Positions 8,767 through 17,740 of a stretch of 64,000 nt of DNA are shown here, in pieces; position 1 is the stretch's first letter, and every line of letters starts with the position of its first letter. Made by a program: the position numbers and the translations under genes. Source of the stretch: DSYU01 sp963827605 (GTDB lineage Bacteria > Chloroflexota > Anaerolineae > Anaerolineales > Anaerolineaceae); contig CAWHBK010000001.1 in the NCBI GenBank assembly GCA_963827605.1, forward strand, positions 1,054,001-1,118,000, written 5' to 3'. Below the pieces are notes generated by a model, which saw only the letters and a list, made by a program, of their open reading frames with translations, had not been told where the DNA came from and ran no database searches.

Positions 8767-9675
8767 ATGAAACGCTATCTTTCCACCTTTTCCGTTTTGC
8801 TGCTCCTGGGAACAGCGGCCTGCAAGCAGCTTGCCCCCCAGACCACGGTTGTCCCTACGGACGTTGCCCAGGCCGCGACTGTTGAGATAGCGGCCACTCC
8901 CACCACCCCACCGGAGGCTTCGGCCACCGCGCTGACGCCCACCGCATCCATGCCGATCACAGGCGCGGCCGCTACCACCACCCCGCCCCCGCCAACCGCC
9001 ACCAGCGGCCCCCTGTGCACGGTTTTGAAGAATGCCAATTTCCGCACAGGACCCGGCACGGCCTACCAGCCGCCGCTCCGCGCGCTGAAGACCGGCACGC
9101 AGGTGATCCCGCAAGGCTTTTCTCCAAACGGAGTCCCGGCGGGTAGTTGGGTTCAGGCTTTAGAGCCGGGCGAAAACCAGGTTGGCTGGCTCAATATGGA
9201 CCCGCAGCTAATTAACTGCAATCTGGATGTCACCACGCTGCCCCAGGTGGCGGTCGAGCCCCCGCCGCCGCCGCCCGCGCCGGTGGTCAGTAACTCGCAG
9301 GTGGACGGAGAGCCCAACGGGTTGGAGGGCAGCGTGGAATTCTCACCGAATTTCTTGATGCGCATGAAAGTGCGTGACCCGAACGGCAGCCAGGATGGCG
9401 ATGGCATAAAACGCGTCACCTTCACCATCAGCGATGACAGCGGCACAGTCTACCAGCGTACGGAAAACACTGCCGCCTACTGCATTTTTGGCGGCGGAGA
9501 ACCGGACTGCAACCCGTGGACGGAGGCCAACGGCAAGTACCTCTGGCAGCCAGACGGCCAGACGGTGAAGGAGGGCACCTATAACGCCAGTATTGTGGTC
9601 GAGCCCAGCAGCGCCAATGGAGATGAGAGCCAGTTCGGCAATTGGTTTTTCACAATTACGCTTCAATTCCATTAA
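8767..9675 (+). CDS. Lipoprotein with bacterial SH3 domain
   Basis: A 302-residue exported lipoprotein: signal peptide with lipobox LGTAAC (Cys at about residue 19), a Thr/Pro/Ala-rich stalk to about residue 80, an SH3b domain (CTVLKNANFRTGPGTAYQ onward, ending in GWLNMD), a Pro-rich linker, and a C-terminal beta domain of about 120 residues (SQVDGEPNGLEGSVEFSPNF to the end) that I recognise only as conserved in similar lipoproteins. SH3b domains often bind cell-wall peptides or sense wall state. It follows the nSTAND gene by one base, so it is probably the outward-facing third part of that locus. The adjacent convergent gene ends at 9713. Confidence 0.8.
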   Translation: MKRYLSTFSVLLLLGTAACKQLAPQTTVVPTDVAQAATVEIAATPTTPPEASATALTPTASMPITGAAATTTPPPPTATSGPLCTVLKNANFRTGPGTAYQPPLRALKTGTQVIPQGFSPNGVPAGSWVQALEPGENQVGWLNMDPQLINCNLDVTTLPQVAVEPPPPPPAPVVSNSQVDGEPNGLEGSVEFSPNFLMRMKVRDPNGSQDGDGIKRVTFTISDDSGTVYQRTENTAAYCIFGGGEPDCNPWTEANGKYLWQPDGQTVKEGTYNASIVVEPSSANGDESQFGNWFFTITLQFH

Positions 9676-9712
9676 CCGGTAGCGGCCTGGCATTAAGCCA
9701 AAGACCCGGCGG

Positions 9713-12034
9713 TTATTTGAGGTGATCCTCTAGATCAATGCCGCGCTCCGCCAGCAAGGCGCGCAGTTTTTCCAGGTTGCCTGGTTTCACCTCAGCCAGC
9801 GCGGGTGGGTGGGGGTGAAATGGCCGGATCAGCGGACGGATTTCGGGATCTGCCAGTAATTCGGTCAACACGGTTTGATCGCGCACCTGCAGCAGGGTCA
9901 GCGGCGCGATGGACGCGTTCCCATAGTGCTTTGCCCAGGCGCGGATGCGGAGCACCAGCTTCTCCGGCAGCGGGCCGCTGTTGACCTCTTCCAGGCGCTG
10001 GATGATTTCCGGCGCGGTAATCCCGCTGCGCACAGCCCGCTGCACCGAATCGGGGGTGATCTGGTAATCCCTTTCTACCGGGTTGGCAAACGCCGCCAGA
10101 TGCCCGTGCAGGTACAGGTTGGTCGTCCGCCCGTTCAAACGCACCGCACCACTTTCCGCGCATGTAACCGCGTTGGGCGGCACGGCCTCGCGGACATTGA
10201 GCGCCGGGATGATTTCCTTGGAACGCAGCAGGTTGACGATTTTGGGGATCGCCGGGGCGTCTTTTATCAGGGCGACCTCTGGAAGCGGGCGGGCGGCCAC
10301 CCATCCGTTTGCCGCGGGGTCATCCGCCACCTGGTCAACCGCCTGCGGGTCGCCGTGCATGAGGATGACCCGCGGGTGGATCACAATGCGGTCATACAGC
10401 CCCTGCCATTCTTCCAGCGTGCGGGTAACATTCGCGGGCAGCGGGGAACCGGCGTACTGCTCCAAAACCTCCTTGATCCGCTCCGCGTCCCAACCCGCCT
10501 GTTGAGCGGCATATACGGAGGCGCGCGTCAGGCGGTATTCTACCGCCCGTTCCGCGCTGAGGCGTTCCGCGAAACGGTCCAGCGTAACCAGCACCGCATC
10601 CTGGATGGGATCGAGCGCCACAATCTGCATGGTTGGCTGGACGATCACCCGCCCACCTTCCACGGGGATTTCAGGCTGCGGACCAAGGCCAAAGATCCAT
10701 GCGCCTAAAGCGGTGAACCGGTAGGCGGCCGGTGGCCCGGCTTCCTTCCCAGCCCAACCCAGGTCTACCAGCCCCATCCAATATAACGGTCCAAACACAA
10801 CTCCCCGGATCAGGTTCGCCTCGACTTTATCCCAACCATCTTCTTCGCGCCTGATCCCCGGAAAACCCAGGAAAAAATCGTTTCCAGTGTATTCATAGGG
10901 GTTGATTACGCCATACCCGTAATACCCGGAAAACTCCCGCCGCCGCAGCAAGAACTCATAATCCGAATCGTTGATCCGGTTCACCAGGCTCTGCAGAACG
11001 ACCCAATCTTTGCGCTTCACCCGGCGCAGCTGGTCGATGATAAACTTGCGCGCCTTCACCAGGCCCGCTTTGGCCGGGATGACCGGGTTTGCGGCGGTCC
11101 CGCGCGGGCGCACATCCTCTGGCAGCAGCAGCAGCTCATTGAAGCGGCTGGTGTTCAGCCAGCCCTGAAACGTGCGCTGCACCCGTTCCGCGGGCGCCAG
11201 GGTAAAGAAATCCGTCGGCACGGCTTCGACCGCCTGGGTGCGATTTTCCTGCACCAGACCCAGCTCCATCAGCATGGCGCGCAAGAAGCGCAGGCGCGGA
11301 TAATCGTTTTCGGACTTGCCGGTTTGAATTTCCCCCCGTACCAGAAGGAGGTTGTTCAAATCCTTCAGCGCCTGTTTGGCAATCTCATCCTTTTGGGTGA
11401 GGGCCGGCGGATGATCGCGCACGTAGCTCCAGTACAGGTACAGCTCCCGCTGGTAAACCCGCGCGGAACCCTCCTGAACGGTCTTTAATTCCGGAAGCTT
11501 CTCCTCGGCCTGCGGCAAAGGCGCCGGCTCAGGCAGGTAGCGCAGCACGGCAGCCGGGATATACATTTTGCTAACGGCATCGTAAAAGGTGAGCTTGGTC
11601 TGGTATGTATTCTTGCTCACGTTTTCTTCGCCGCTGAAAACCAGCCCGCGGATCATCAGCCGCGCCAGGATGTCTTCCAACCGCCGGGAATTCGCCGCCC
11701 GCGCGTCCGGCCGGTCCTTATAGGAATATTCACCAAATTGGACCGGCGCCGCGGGATCGATCAGGTTCAGGCGCGTTAGTTCCGCGCGCACGCCGCGTGA
11801 AGAGGCCTGCCCGCCCCGGCGCAAGATGGCGTCCAGCGCCGCTCGCTCCGTTTTTGACATGTGATTCAGCGACTCCCGGATGCTCTCAGTGTCCATAATA
11901 ACATCCGAGATGAGCTTGATCAGGATGGGTTTATTTTTCTGCTGTTTGGGCAGCACCCCATGGAACGTGGCCATTTGAATCAGCGCGCTTTGGGAGTATT
12001 CATCGAGCAGTCTAGCGAAATCAGCGTAGGCCAT
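9713..12034 (-). CDS. Large helicase-associated protein (XPB partner B)
   Basis: A 773-residue protein without Walker motifs. The N-terminal 120 residues are helical and include MSKTERAALDAILRRGG, of winged-helix character; the C-terminal third resembles the helicase-associated (Helicase_C_3-like, XPB/Ssl2 N-terminal-like) domain, with VIVQPTMQIVALDP and the region from RVILMHGDPQAVDQVADDP. It is the third gene of a minus-strand operon: XPB helicase, SWIM-domain protein, then this one, with gaps of 23 bases each. GAGG precedes the ATG. Its likely role is to bind DNA or the helicase and adapt XPB to its task; this is inference from operon structure. Frame intact over 2.3 kb. Confidence 0.7.
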   Translation of the reverse strand: MAYADFARLLDEYSQSALIQMATFHGVLPKQQKNKPILIKLISDVIMDTESIRESLNHMSKTERAALDAILRRGGQASSRGVRAELTRLNLIDPAAPVQFGEYSYKDRPDARAANSRRLEDILARLMIRGLVFSGEENVSKNTYQTKLTFYDAVSKMYIPAAVLRYLPEPAPLPQAEEKLPELKTVQEGSARVYQRELYLYWSYVRDHPPALTQKDEIAKQALKDLNNLLLVRGEIQTGKSENDYPRLRFLRAMLMELGLVQENRTQAVEAVPTDFFTLAPAERVQRTFQGWLNTSRFNELLLLPEDVRPRGTAANPVIPAKAGLVKARKFIIDQLRRVKRKDWVVLQSLVNRINDSDYEFLLRRREFSGYYGYGVINPYEYTGNDFFLGFPGIRREEDGWDKVEANLIRGVVFGPLYWMGLVDLGWAGKEAGPPAAYRFTALGAWIFGLGPQPEIPVEGGRVIVQPTMQIVALDPIQDAVLVTLDRFAERLSAERAVEYRLTRASVYAAQQAGWDAERIKEVLEQYAGSPLPANVTRTLEEWQGLYDRIVIHPRVILMHGDPQAVDQVADDPAANGWVAARPLPEVALIKDAPAIPKIVNLLRSKEIIPALNVREAVPPNAVTCAESGAVRLNGRTTNLYLHGHLAAFANPVERDYQITPDSVQRAVRSGITAPEIIQRLEEVNSGPLPEKLVLRIRAWAKHYGNASIAPLTLLQVRDQTVLTELLADPEIRPLIRPFHPHPPALAEVKPGNLEKLRALLAERGIDLEDHLK

Positions 12035-12057
12035 TGTGCCTCATCAACCTGGCGGGA

Positions 12058-14271
12058 TCAAGCGGCGGTTTTGGGCGTATAGCCCTTTTTGACCAGCTCA
12101 TTGCGTAGTTCCTCCGCGCCTTCCGGGCGGATGGCGATCAGGCGCGGGCTAAACCGGTATAAGAGGAAACGAGATAAGGAGGTTCCTGCCAGCAGCTCGC
12201 TGAGGGCATAATCATCTTTGAACTCGATCAGGGCAACATCCTGGTAAATCTGAACGCGGCCAAAATCTTGCCACCACTTCTGCAGCGCCGCCGCCAAACC
12301 CGTTGGCGCCGCATAGCCTGCCTCAGCTTTCAGCGTGTCCAGGATGCGCTCCGCGCTCCAGCCCGCTTCAAAAGCTCGCCCGGCGCCTTGCAGAGTTGGG
12401 CGAACGGACACCACCCCATCGGGGCTTACCTCCACCACACCCAGCTGCAACGCCAATCCGATCAAATCCCCGCTGGCGCTTTCGAGGCGCAGCGCCAGGG
12501 TGCCGTCCGCGGTAAATTCCAGCGCCGGCACATCCTGAACCGGTTTGGGCATTTCAAAATCGACCGGTTGGGCCAACAAAGCGCCGCCCAGGTTCGTAAT
12601 GCGAAAACCCGCCAGGCGTTCCTTTTCCCAGGCCAGGTCGACCGCCCCTTGCCAGGAAAGGGGTCCAGATAACATCCCTTCGATGAGGCGGGAAAGAAGT
12701 TCCTGACCATCCTCCAGGCGCTCCGTGTTCAACTTGCGCGCATTGATTTCAAAGTACCCGAAGCCTGCCAGACCGCGCAGCAAGGAATAGAACGGAATAA
12801 GGGAAGCTGCGCGCGCCAGGTCCCGCACCCCGAACCACTGCCCTGCCGGAAGACGCCGGATCAGCATAATCAGCCTTTCGCGCAGCACGCTCAGGCTGTG
12901 GACAAAAAGGTTGTAGTTCCCCTGGTTATAATTTCGTAAAATCAGCCGAAAATCATTGGACTGCGCCAGGGCCAGGTCAATCTCCGACCATCCTTGCAAA
13001 TCGGCATATGCCACAAACAGCTGTCGGGCCTGCTGCATAGGCCCAGCCTGCAATATGGTGCTTATCGCGCCCGGAACGGACCGGAAGGATTTGCCCGGCT
13101 TGATTTTCAACAGCTGCAAAGCGTTGAGCAGGCGCACGATAAAATCAATCACATCCGGGGCCGTCTGGACCGCCGCGGCCAGTTTTTGCCTGGACTCGTT
13201 CGTCAACGGAGAAGGGGAAGGCGCAATGCGCAAACCGTGCTGCTGGATGAACTGGTAAGGTTTTGGATCTCGCACCACCCGTTCCAGGTCCTGCATTTCA
13301 ATAGGCCAATCTCTCAACAGCGGCACCTTTTTCCATGCCTCCCGGGTCTGTGCGTCGACCCGGGACTGGTACTTATCCGGCGCCGCCTGGATGAGGATCA
13401 GCAGGCGCGTGACCGCCTGGGTAAACAGTTCCGGCGCCGGGGCAAGCTGGATCCGCAGCGCGTGGGTGTCAAAACTGGAAATATCCAGAAAGTCGGTGTC
13501 TGGTGGCGCCCAAACTGGCAGAACGACCGGATAGTGGATTTCTCCGTAGCTTTCCACGGCGATTAAACCAGACGTCTTTAGCTCGTCGAGCGCCTGTGTA
13601 AACGCCAGACCCTTGACGCCTAACGGCAGGGCCGCCTGTTCCAGCGAGGCCGTATTGCAATAATGGATCAGGAATGGCAGCACGCCCGCCAGCTTGCGCG
13701 CCTGCGGAGAAAGCATAAGCCAATCCTGGCGGAATTTCTCCTTCTGCGAAAAAGCCTGGGCCAGGCTGTCAACAATCGGCTCTTTGCGTATCCCGCTGAT
13801 GGGGACATTCCGGCGGCGCGCAATCTCACGCAGTTCGCTGACGGTGAAGCGGTTGAGGATCTGCCGGAAATCATCCACCACATCGAACCGCTGTCCAGCG
13901 GGAGCAGGTTTGGATGCAATTTCCCCGGCGGAAATCATCATTGGCAGCACCTCTTCACCAGGCGAAGAGGAAAAACTCGCCCGCTGGCTAACCCAGGCCA
14001 CCATCAGCCCGGCAATATGCGCGCACATTCCTTCCTCATAAAACGGACGGCACGTACACATGGTCAGCAGCACGTCATCCTGGAAACCAACCTGCATCTC
14101 AGGCGAATTTGGCTGGTAATCCCACCGGGCGGAAATCTCATGCCCTGAGCGTTGAGCCCGCTGGATCACCTTCCCATTGGCCAGATCCACAAATGCGCGA
14201 TTGACCATTTCTGGCTCGATCGCCTCGCGCAGCACTTCTATGGTTAGCAATTCCAGAGGTTCGAGATCCAC
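12058..14271 (-). CDS. SWIM zinc-finger protein with helicase-associated domain (XPB partner A)
   Basis: A 737-residue protein. The N-terminus carries a SWIM-type zinc site, MCTCRPFYEEGMCAHI (Cys72, Cys74, Cys83, His85), within a beta-rich segment. A second helical region begins at about residue 130 (ILNRFTVSELREIARRRNVP), and the C-terminal 250 residues resemble the helicase-associated domain seen in the downstream gene. SWIM fingers bind DNA or proteins and often accompany SNF2 or XPB-type motors. It starts with GTG at 14271, closely preceded by GGAGGG, 23 bases after the helicase stop. It is therefore almost certainly made together with the helicase. No nuclease motif was seen, unlike archaeal XPB-Bax1 pairs. 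Confidence 0.72.
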   Translation of the reverse strand: MDLEPLELLTIEVLREAIEPEMVNRAFVDLANGKVIQRAQRSGHEISARWDYQPNSPEMQVGFQDDVLLTMCTCRPFYEEGMCAHIAGLMVAWVSQRASFSSSPGEEVLPMMISAGEIASKPAPAGQRFDVVDDFRQILNRFTVSELREIARRRNVPISGIRKEPIVDSLAQAFSQKEKFRQDWLMLSPQARKLAGVLPFLIHYCNTASLEQAALPLGVKGLAFTQALDELKTSGLIAVESYGEIHYPVVLPVWAPPDTDFLDISSFDTHALRIQLAPAPELFTQAVTRLLILIQAAPDKYQSRVDAQTREAWKKVPLLRDWPIEMQDLERVVRDPKPYQFIQQHGLRIAPSPSPLTNESRQKLAAAVQTAPDVIDFIVRLLNALQLLKIKPGKSFRSVPGAISTILQAGPMQQARQLFVAYADLQGWSEIDLALAQSNDFRLILRNYNQGNYNLFVHSLSVLRERLIMLIRRLPAGQWFGVRDLARAASLIPFYSLLRGLAGFGYFEINARKLNTERLEDGQELLSRLIEGMLSGPLSWQGAVDLAWEKERLAGFRITNLGGALLAQPVDFEMPKPVQDVPALEFTADGTLALRLESASGDLIGLALQLGVVEVSPDGVVSVRPTLQGAGRAFEAGWSAERILDTLKAEAGYAAPTGLAAALQKWWQDFGRVQIYQDVALIEFKDDYALSELLAGTSLSRFLLYRFSPRLIAIRPEGAEELRNELVKKGYTPKTAA

Positions 14272-14294
14272 CCACCCTCCTACGAATTGGAGAA

Positions 14295-16037
14295 TTATGC
14301 AGGCAGCCGAGGAGTGCGCTTCGAATGGGCTTCAGCCGCCAGGGTCGCCGGGCGAAAACCGGCGACCTCATTCTCATAAAGAATATCATAATGATAGCCC
14401 TGTTCGGTCAGGAACATCTGCCGGTTGGCGGCAAAATCCTGGTCGCGGGTGTCGCGCGTGACGATGGTGTAAAAATGGGCCAGCAGCCCGTTGCGCTTCG
14501 GGCGCAAGATGCGCCCCAGCCGCTGGGCTTCCTCCTGGCGCGAGCCAAAAGTGCCTGAGATCTGGATCAACACATTGGCATCCGGCAGATCGATCGAGAA
14601 ATTGGCTACCTTCGACACCACCAGCACGCGCACTTCGCCGCTGCGGAATTTTTCAAAAAGTTTTTCGCGCTCCGACACGGGCGTTTGCCCGGTGATCAAC
14701 GGCGCCTGGTAATGCGCCGCGACCCGTTCCAACTGCGAAATATACATACCGATAATGAGCACGTTATCGTCCTTGTGCTTCGCCAAAACCTGGTCCATCA
14801 TCTGCATCTTGACCGGGTTTTCCGCCGCAAAGCGGTACTTCTCGCGGTCCTCGATCATGGCATATTCCATACGCATGTCGTCTGGCAGGTAGGCGCGGAT
14901 TTCATGGCACTCGGCGGTGGCAATCCAGCCCTGCTTTTCAAGCACTTTCCAGGGCAGGTCGAACTTCTTCGGGCCAATCAGCGAGAATACATCCGTCTCG
15001 TGCCCATCTTCGCGCACCAGCGTGGCAGTCAACCCCAGGCGCCGGCGCGCCTGCAGGTCCGCCGTGATGCGGAAGATTGGCGCCGGCAGCAGGTGCACTT
15101 CGTCGTAAATGATTAGGCCCCAGTCTTCCTGGTTGAACAGGGCGAAGTGTGGGAACTGGTCCGTGCGGCGCTGGCGGTAGGTCAGGATCTGGTAGGTGGT
15201 CACGGTCACCGGGCGGACTTGCTTGGACAGGCCGGTGTACTCGCCGATCAGATCCTCGGTCAGGGTGGTTTTATCCAGCAGCTCATGGATCCACTGGCGC
15301 ACTGATACGGTAGAAGGGGTTAAGATCAGGGTGGCGGTTCGTAAGGCGGCCATGGCAGCCATGCCCACCACCGTCTTGCCCGCGCCGCAGGGCAGCACAA
15401 TCACCCCACTGCCGCCGGTGGCCTCGCCGCCGGCATGGAAAACCTGCACCGCGTCCCGCTGGTACGCGCGCAGTCCAAACGGCTCGCCGGTCAGCGCCAT
15501 ACTGCGCAGCTCGAACGGCAGGTGGCGGCCGTCCGCGTACCCGGCCTCGTCTTTGGGCGGGTAGCCGATGCTGACCAGGGTTTGTTTGAGCTTGCCGCGC
15601 TGCCCCAGGTCGATCAGCAGGGTGTTGGCATCTTCCTGCAACTTAATCAGCGGCGCGACCAGTTTATGGCGGCGAATTTCGGCGATCAGCGCCTTGTCTT
15701 CGGATATCAGCGCCAGGTTTTCCCCGGCCCGCACCAGGCGCAAACGCCCGTAGCGCGACACCTGGTCGGTAATCTCAATGCGTACGTTGGCGGGGATATC
15801 GTACTTCGAATACTGCTCCAGCGCCCCGATCATCTCCTGGGCAGTCAGCCCGGCCGAAGCCGCATTCCATAAAGAAAGCGGTGTAAGGCGGTAGGTGTGC
15901 AGGTATTCCGGGCTCTTTTCCAGCTCGGCAAAGCGGGCTAAGGCATCCCGCGCTTCTTCGTACAGGTCGTTTTGCACTTCCAGCAAAACGGTCCGGTCGG
16001 ATTGGGTTATCAGGGGGTTCTGTGGCTTAAATGGCAT
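14295..16037 (-). CDS. XPB/ERCC3-like DNA repair helicase
   Basis: A 580-residue superfamily 2 helicase of XPB type, expected to unwind DNA 3'-5' in repair or transcription-linked processes. Visible parts: an N-terminal damage-recognition-like and helicase-associated region (residues 1-180), Walker A CGAGKTVVG (about 217), the DEVH box IIYDEVHLLPAP (about 309), motif III region LTATLVREDG, and motif VI QEEAQRLGRILRP. Length fits bacterial XPB proteins such as those of mycobacteria and Chloroflexota. It leads a three-gene operon with two large helicase-associated proteins. Upstream on the minus strand a TATAAC lies about 50 bases before the start, but without a convincing -35. Confidence 0.92.
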   Translation of the reverse strand: MPFKPQNPLITQSDRTVLLEVQNDLYEEARDALARFAELEKSPEYLHTYRLTPLSLWNAASAGLTAQEMIGALEQYSKYDIPANVRIEITDQVSRYGRLRLVRAGENLALISEDKALIAEIRRHKLVAPLIKLQEDANTLLIDLGQRGKLKQTLVSIGYPPKDEAGYADGRHLPFELRSMALTGEPFGLRAYQRDAVQVFHAGGEATGGSGVIVLPCGAGKTVVGMAAMAALRTATLILTPSTVSVRQWIHELLDKTTLTEDLIGEYTGLSKQVRPVTVTTYQILTYRQRRTDQFPHFALFNQEDWGLIIYDEVHLLPAPIFRITADLQARRRLGLTATLVREDGHETDVFSLIGPKKFDLPWKVLEKQGWIATAECHEIRAYLPDDMRMEYAMIEDREKYRFAAENPVKMQMMDQVLAKHKDDNVLIIGMYISQLERVAAHYQAPLITGQTPVSEREKLFEKFRSGEVRVLVVSKVANFSIDLPDANVLIQISGTFGSRQEEAQRLGRILRPKRNGLLAHFYTIVTRDTRDQDFAANRQMFLTEQGYHYDILYENEVAGFRPATLAAEAHSKRTPRLPA

Positions 16038-16116
16038 ACGGCTTACTGGGTCCGGAACATTTTTTCAGGTAAAAGTTATAAAAATTCATCCTGGGATTTT
16101 ACCATGAATGCTTAAT

Positions 16117-16150
16117 AAAATCTCCGCGCAGTAGGAATGCTGCGCGGAGA
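16117..16150 (-). terminator. Terminator of the hypothetical gene at 16206
   Basis: An 11-bp perfect stem (16121-16131 with 16140-16150) has an 8-base loop and, read on the minus strand, is followed by TTTTATT. It separates the hypothetical gene from the XPB operon. Confidence 0.8.
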
Positions 16151-16205
16151 ATCTGAAAGAATTTGCTATTCATGCTGGCCTGCTTGAAAAACGGGCCGTT
16201 TTACC

Positions 16206-16736
16206 CTAATCCTCCCCCTGCGCCTCTGCCTTTTCTTCCCAGAAATCGTCGATCTGTTCATAGATATCCTCTGGAAACTGCAGCTCGCGGTAGACGTTGC
16301 AGCCGTTGGGGTCGTCCGGGTTGGGGCAGATGGGGAATTCCTGCCGCTCCATCCACTGCAAAATGCGCTCCCGCTTGGGCGGGTTATAGCCACGCTCCTT
16401 TACCTGCAGGACCATGGCGCGCGCTTCTTTTTCTTCAAAACCCGGCTGCCCGATGAGCAGCTTGACCAGATCATCCTCGGAGAGGAAGTGGCGGGCGACC
16501 ATCACGAAAGTCAGCCGGCCATAATTGCCAATGTCCTGGCCTTCTTCCAGCGCGTCCTGTAGATGCGCCATCATCGGCGAGTCGCGCAGGTTGGTGCTGC
16601 GGTAGTCGTCCGCAGGATTGGTATCCGGCGCGGCGGCGCGGTTATTCTTGTTCGCGTCGCTGGCGCTGGCCTCGCGGCGCTCGGACCGCTGCTTATTATC
16701 CCGGTTATCCCGTTTGGTTCGTTCTTTGTTGCTCAA
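16206..16736 (-). CDS. Conserved-looking hypothetical acidic protein
   Basis: Function not recognised. From a TTG at 16736 with GGAGG about 6 bases upstream the product is 176 residues; a longer form from TTG 16763 is possible but lacks a ribosome site. The first 50 residues are highly charged and low in complexity (NKERTKRDNRDNKQRSERRE), probably disordered. The rest is a compact helical domain (MMAHLQDALEEGQDIGNYGR, FVMVARHFLSEDDLVKLLIG) with a C-terminal CPNPDDPNGCNVYRELQ segment holding two Cys. A tetO-like palindrome covers its promoter, so it is likely under repressor control. It has its own terminator, hence a single-gene unit. Confidence 0.65.
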   Translation of the reverse strand: MSNKERTKRDNRDNKQRSERREASASDANKNNRAAAPDTNPADDYRSTNLRDSPMMAHLQDALEEGQDIGNYGRLTFVMVARHFLSEDDLVKLLIGQPGFEEKEARAMVLQVKERGYNPPKRERILQWMERQEFPICPNPDDPNGCNVYRELQFPEDIYEQIDDFWEEKAEAQGED

Positions 16737-16766
16737 TTCAGCCTCCTTCTTGTTAGAACGCAAGTT

Positions 16767-16779
16767 CTATCACTGATAG
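16767..16779. promoter_or_regulatory. tetO-like palindromic operator
   Basis: The 13-base palindrome CTATCACTGATAG reads CTATCAGTGATAG on the minus strand, identical to the core of the Tn10 tetO2 operator. It overlaps the edge of the proposed -10 of the hypothetical gene (16736), a position suited to repression by a TetR-family protein. No tetR-like gene lies nearby. Confidence 0.5.
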
Positions 16780-16806
16780 GATACGCGACCGGTTAAAGCG
16801 GGTCTA
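16778..16806 (-). promoter_or_regulatory. Promoter of the hypothetical gene at 16206-16736
   Basis: On the minus strand a -35 TAGACC (16801-16806) and a -10 TATCCT (16778-16783) are 17 bases apart; each has four consensus bases. The -10 touches the palindrome at 16767-16779. Confidence 0.45.
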
Positions 16807-16820
16807 TGCGGGTGAATAAG

Positions 16821-16847
16821 AAAAAATGGGTAGGATTTCCCCTACCC
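16821..16847 (-). terminator. Minus-direction terminator hairpin
   Basis: Stem GGGTAGG (16828-16834) / CCTACCC (16841-16847), 6-base loop; the A-run at 16821-16826 is the T-tract on the minus strand. No minus gene ends here, so it may stop antisense reading through the methyltransferase from ppc. Confidence 0.55.
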
Positions 16848-16939
16848 GGCCTCTATCGGTAAAAACAGAATTTCAGCCTATAATCGAAAATGCGATCTCA
16901 ACTACGAAGCAGTCCCATTCAGCCAAGGAGTGTTATCGA

Positions 16940-17738
16940 ATGTCCAATCTGAACAACCCAGACTATTTGCTCAACCAGCAGTACAAGAACGGCGCCAATT
17001 TGAATGCCCGCGTCAACCTTCACGCCCGCTTTAGCACCAACCCGTACGGCTGGTTCCACTGGGTTTTTGATCATTACCATCTTTTCACTGGCTGCCAGGT
17101 GCTCGAGCTGGGCTGCGGGACCGGCGAAACCTGGAAGGCGAACCTGGCGCGCATTCCGTCTGGCTGCGACATCATCCTCTCGGATTTTTCCGCCGGCATG
17201 CTGGACCAGGCGCGCCAAAACCTGGCGGGAAGCTGCCCATTTGCTTTTGAGGTCATCGACGCCCAATCCATTCCGTATGCAGATGCGCGCTTCGATATCG
17301 TCATCGCCAACCACATGCTCTACCACGTTCCGGATCGCAAGCAGGCGCTGGCAGAGATCCGCCGGGTGCTAAAACCGGGTGGGACTCTCTTTGCTACCAC
17401 CATCGGTGGCCAACACCTGCAGGAAATGTTTGCCCTGCCCTACCGTTTTGACCCCGAGCGAGCCGTAGATCAGCTAAAGGCGGCCAATGAGTTTCTCCTG
17501 GAAAATGGAGCAGCCCAGTTACAGGCCTTCTTTCAGCATGTCGAAATGGAGCGTTACCCCGAACTCGCTGCACATCACGGAAGCAGAGCCGCTGGTGGAT
17601 TATTTACTTTCCAGCTTTCGGTTCAGCGAATTCGGGGACCGGCGGGCCGAACTGCTGGCGTTCATCGAGCACGAGCTAGAAAGCCGCGGCGGAGCCATCG
17701 AGATCATCAAGGACTCCGGAATATTTGTTTCTTCCTAA
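16940..17738 (+). CDS. SAM-dependent methyltransferase (one frame break)
   Basis: Class I methyltransferase of UbiE/Methyltransf_11 type. Motif I is VLELGCGTGETW, the acidic loop is IILSDFSAGML, followed by IDAQSIPYADARFDIVIANHMLYHVPD and LKPGGTLFATT. The start ATG 16940 has AAGGAG at a good distance. The frame breaks in the CCCC run at 17557-17560: dropping one C continues the protein as RYPNSLHITEAEPLVDYLLS and on to the stop at 17738, about 265 residues in all. Without correction the ORF runs on as low-quality sequence antisense to ppc. TATAAT at 16879-16884 is a likely -10. The substrate cannot be told. Confidence 0.85.
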
Positions 17739-17740
17739 AA

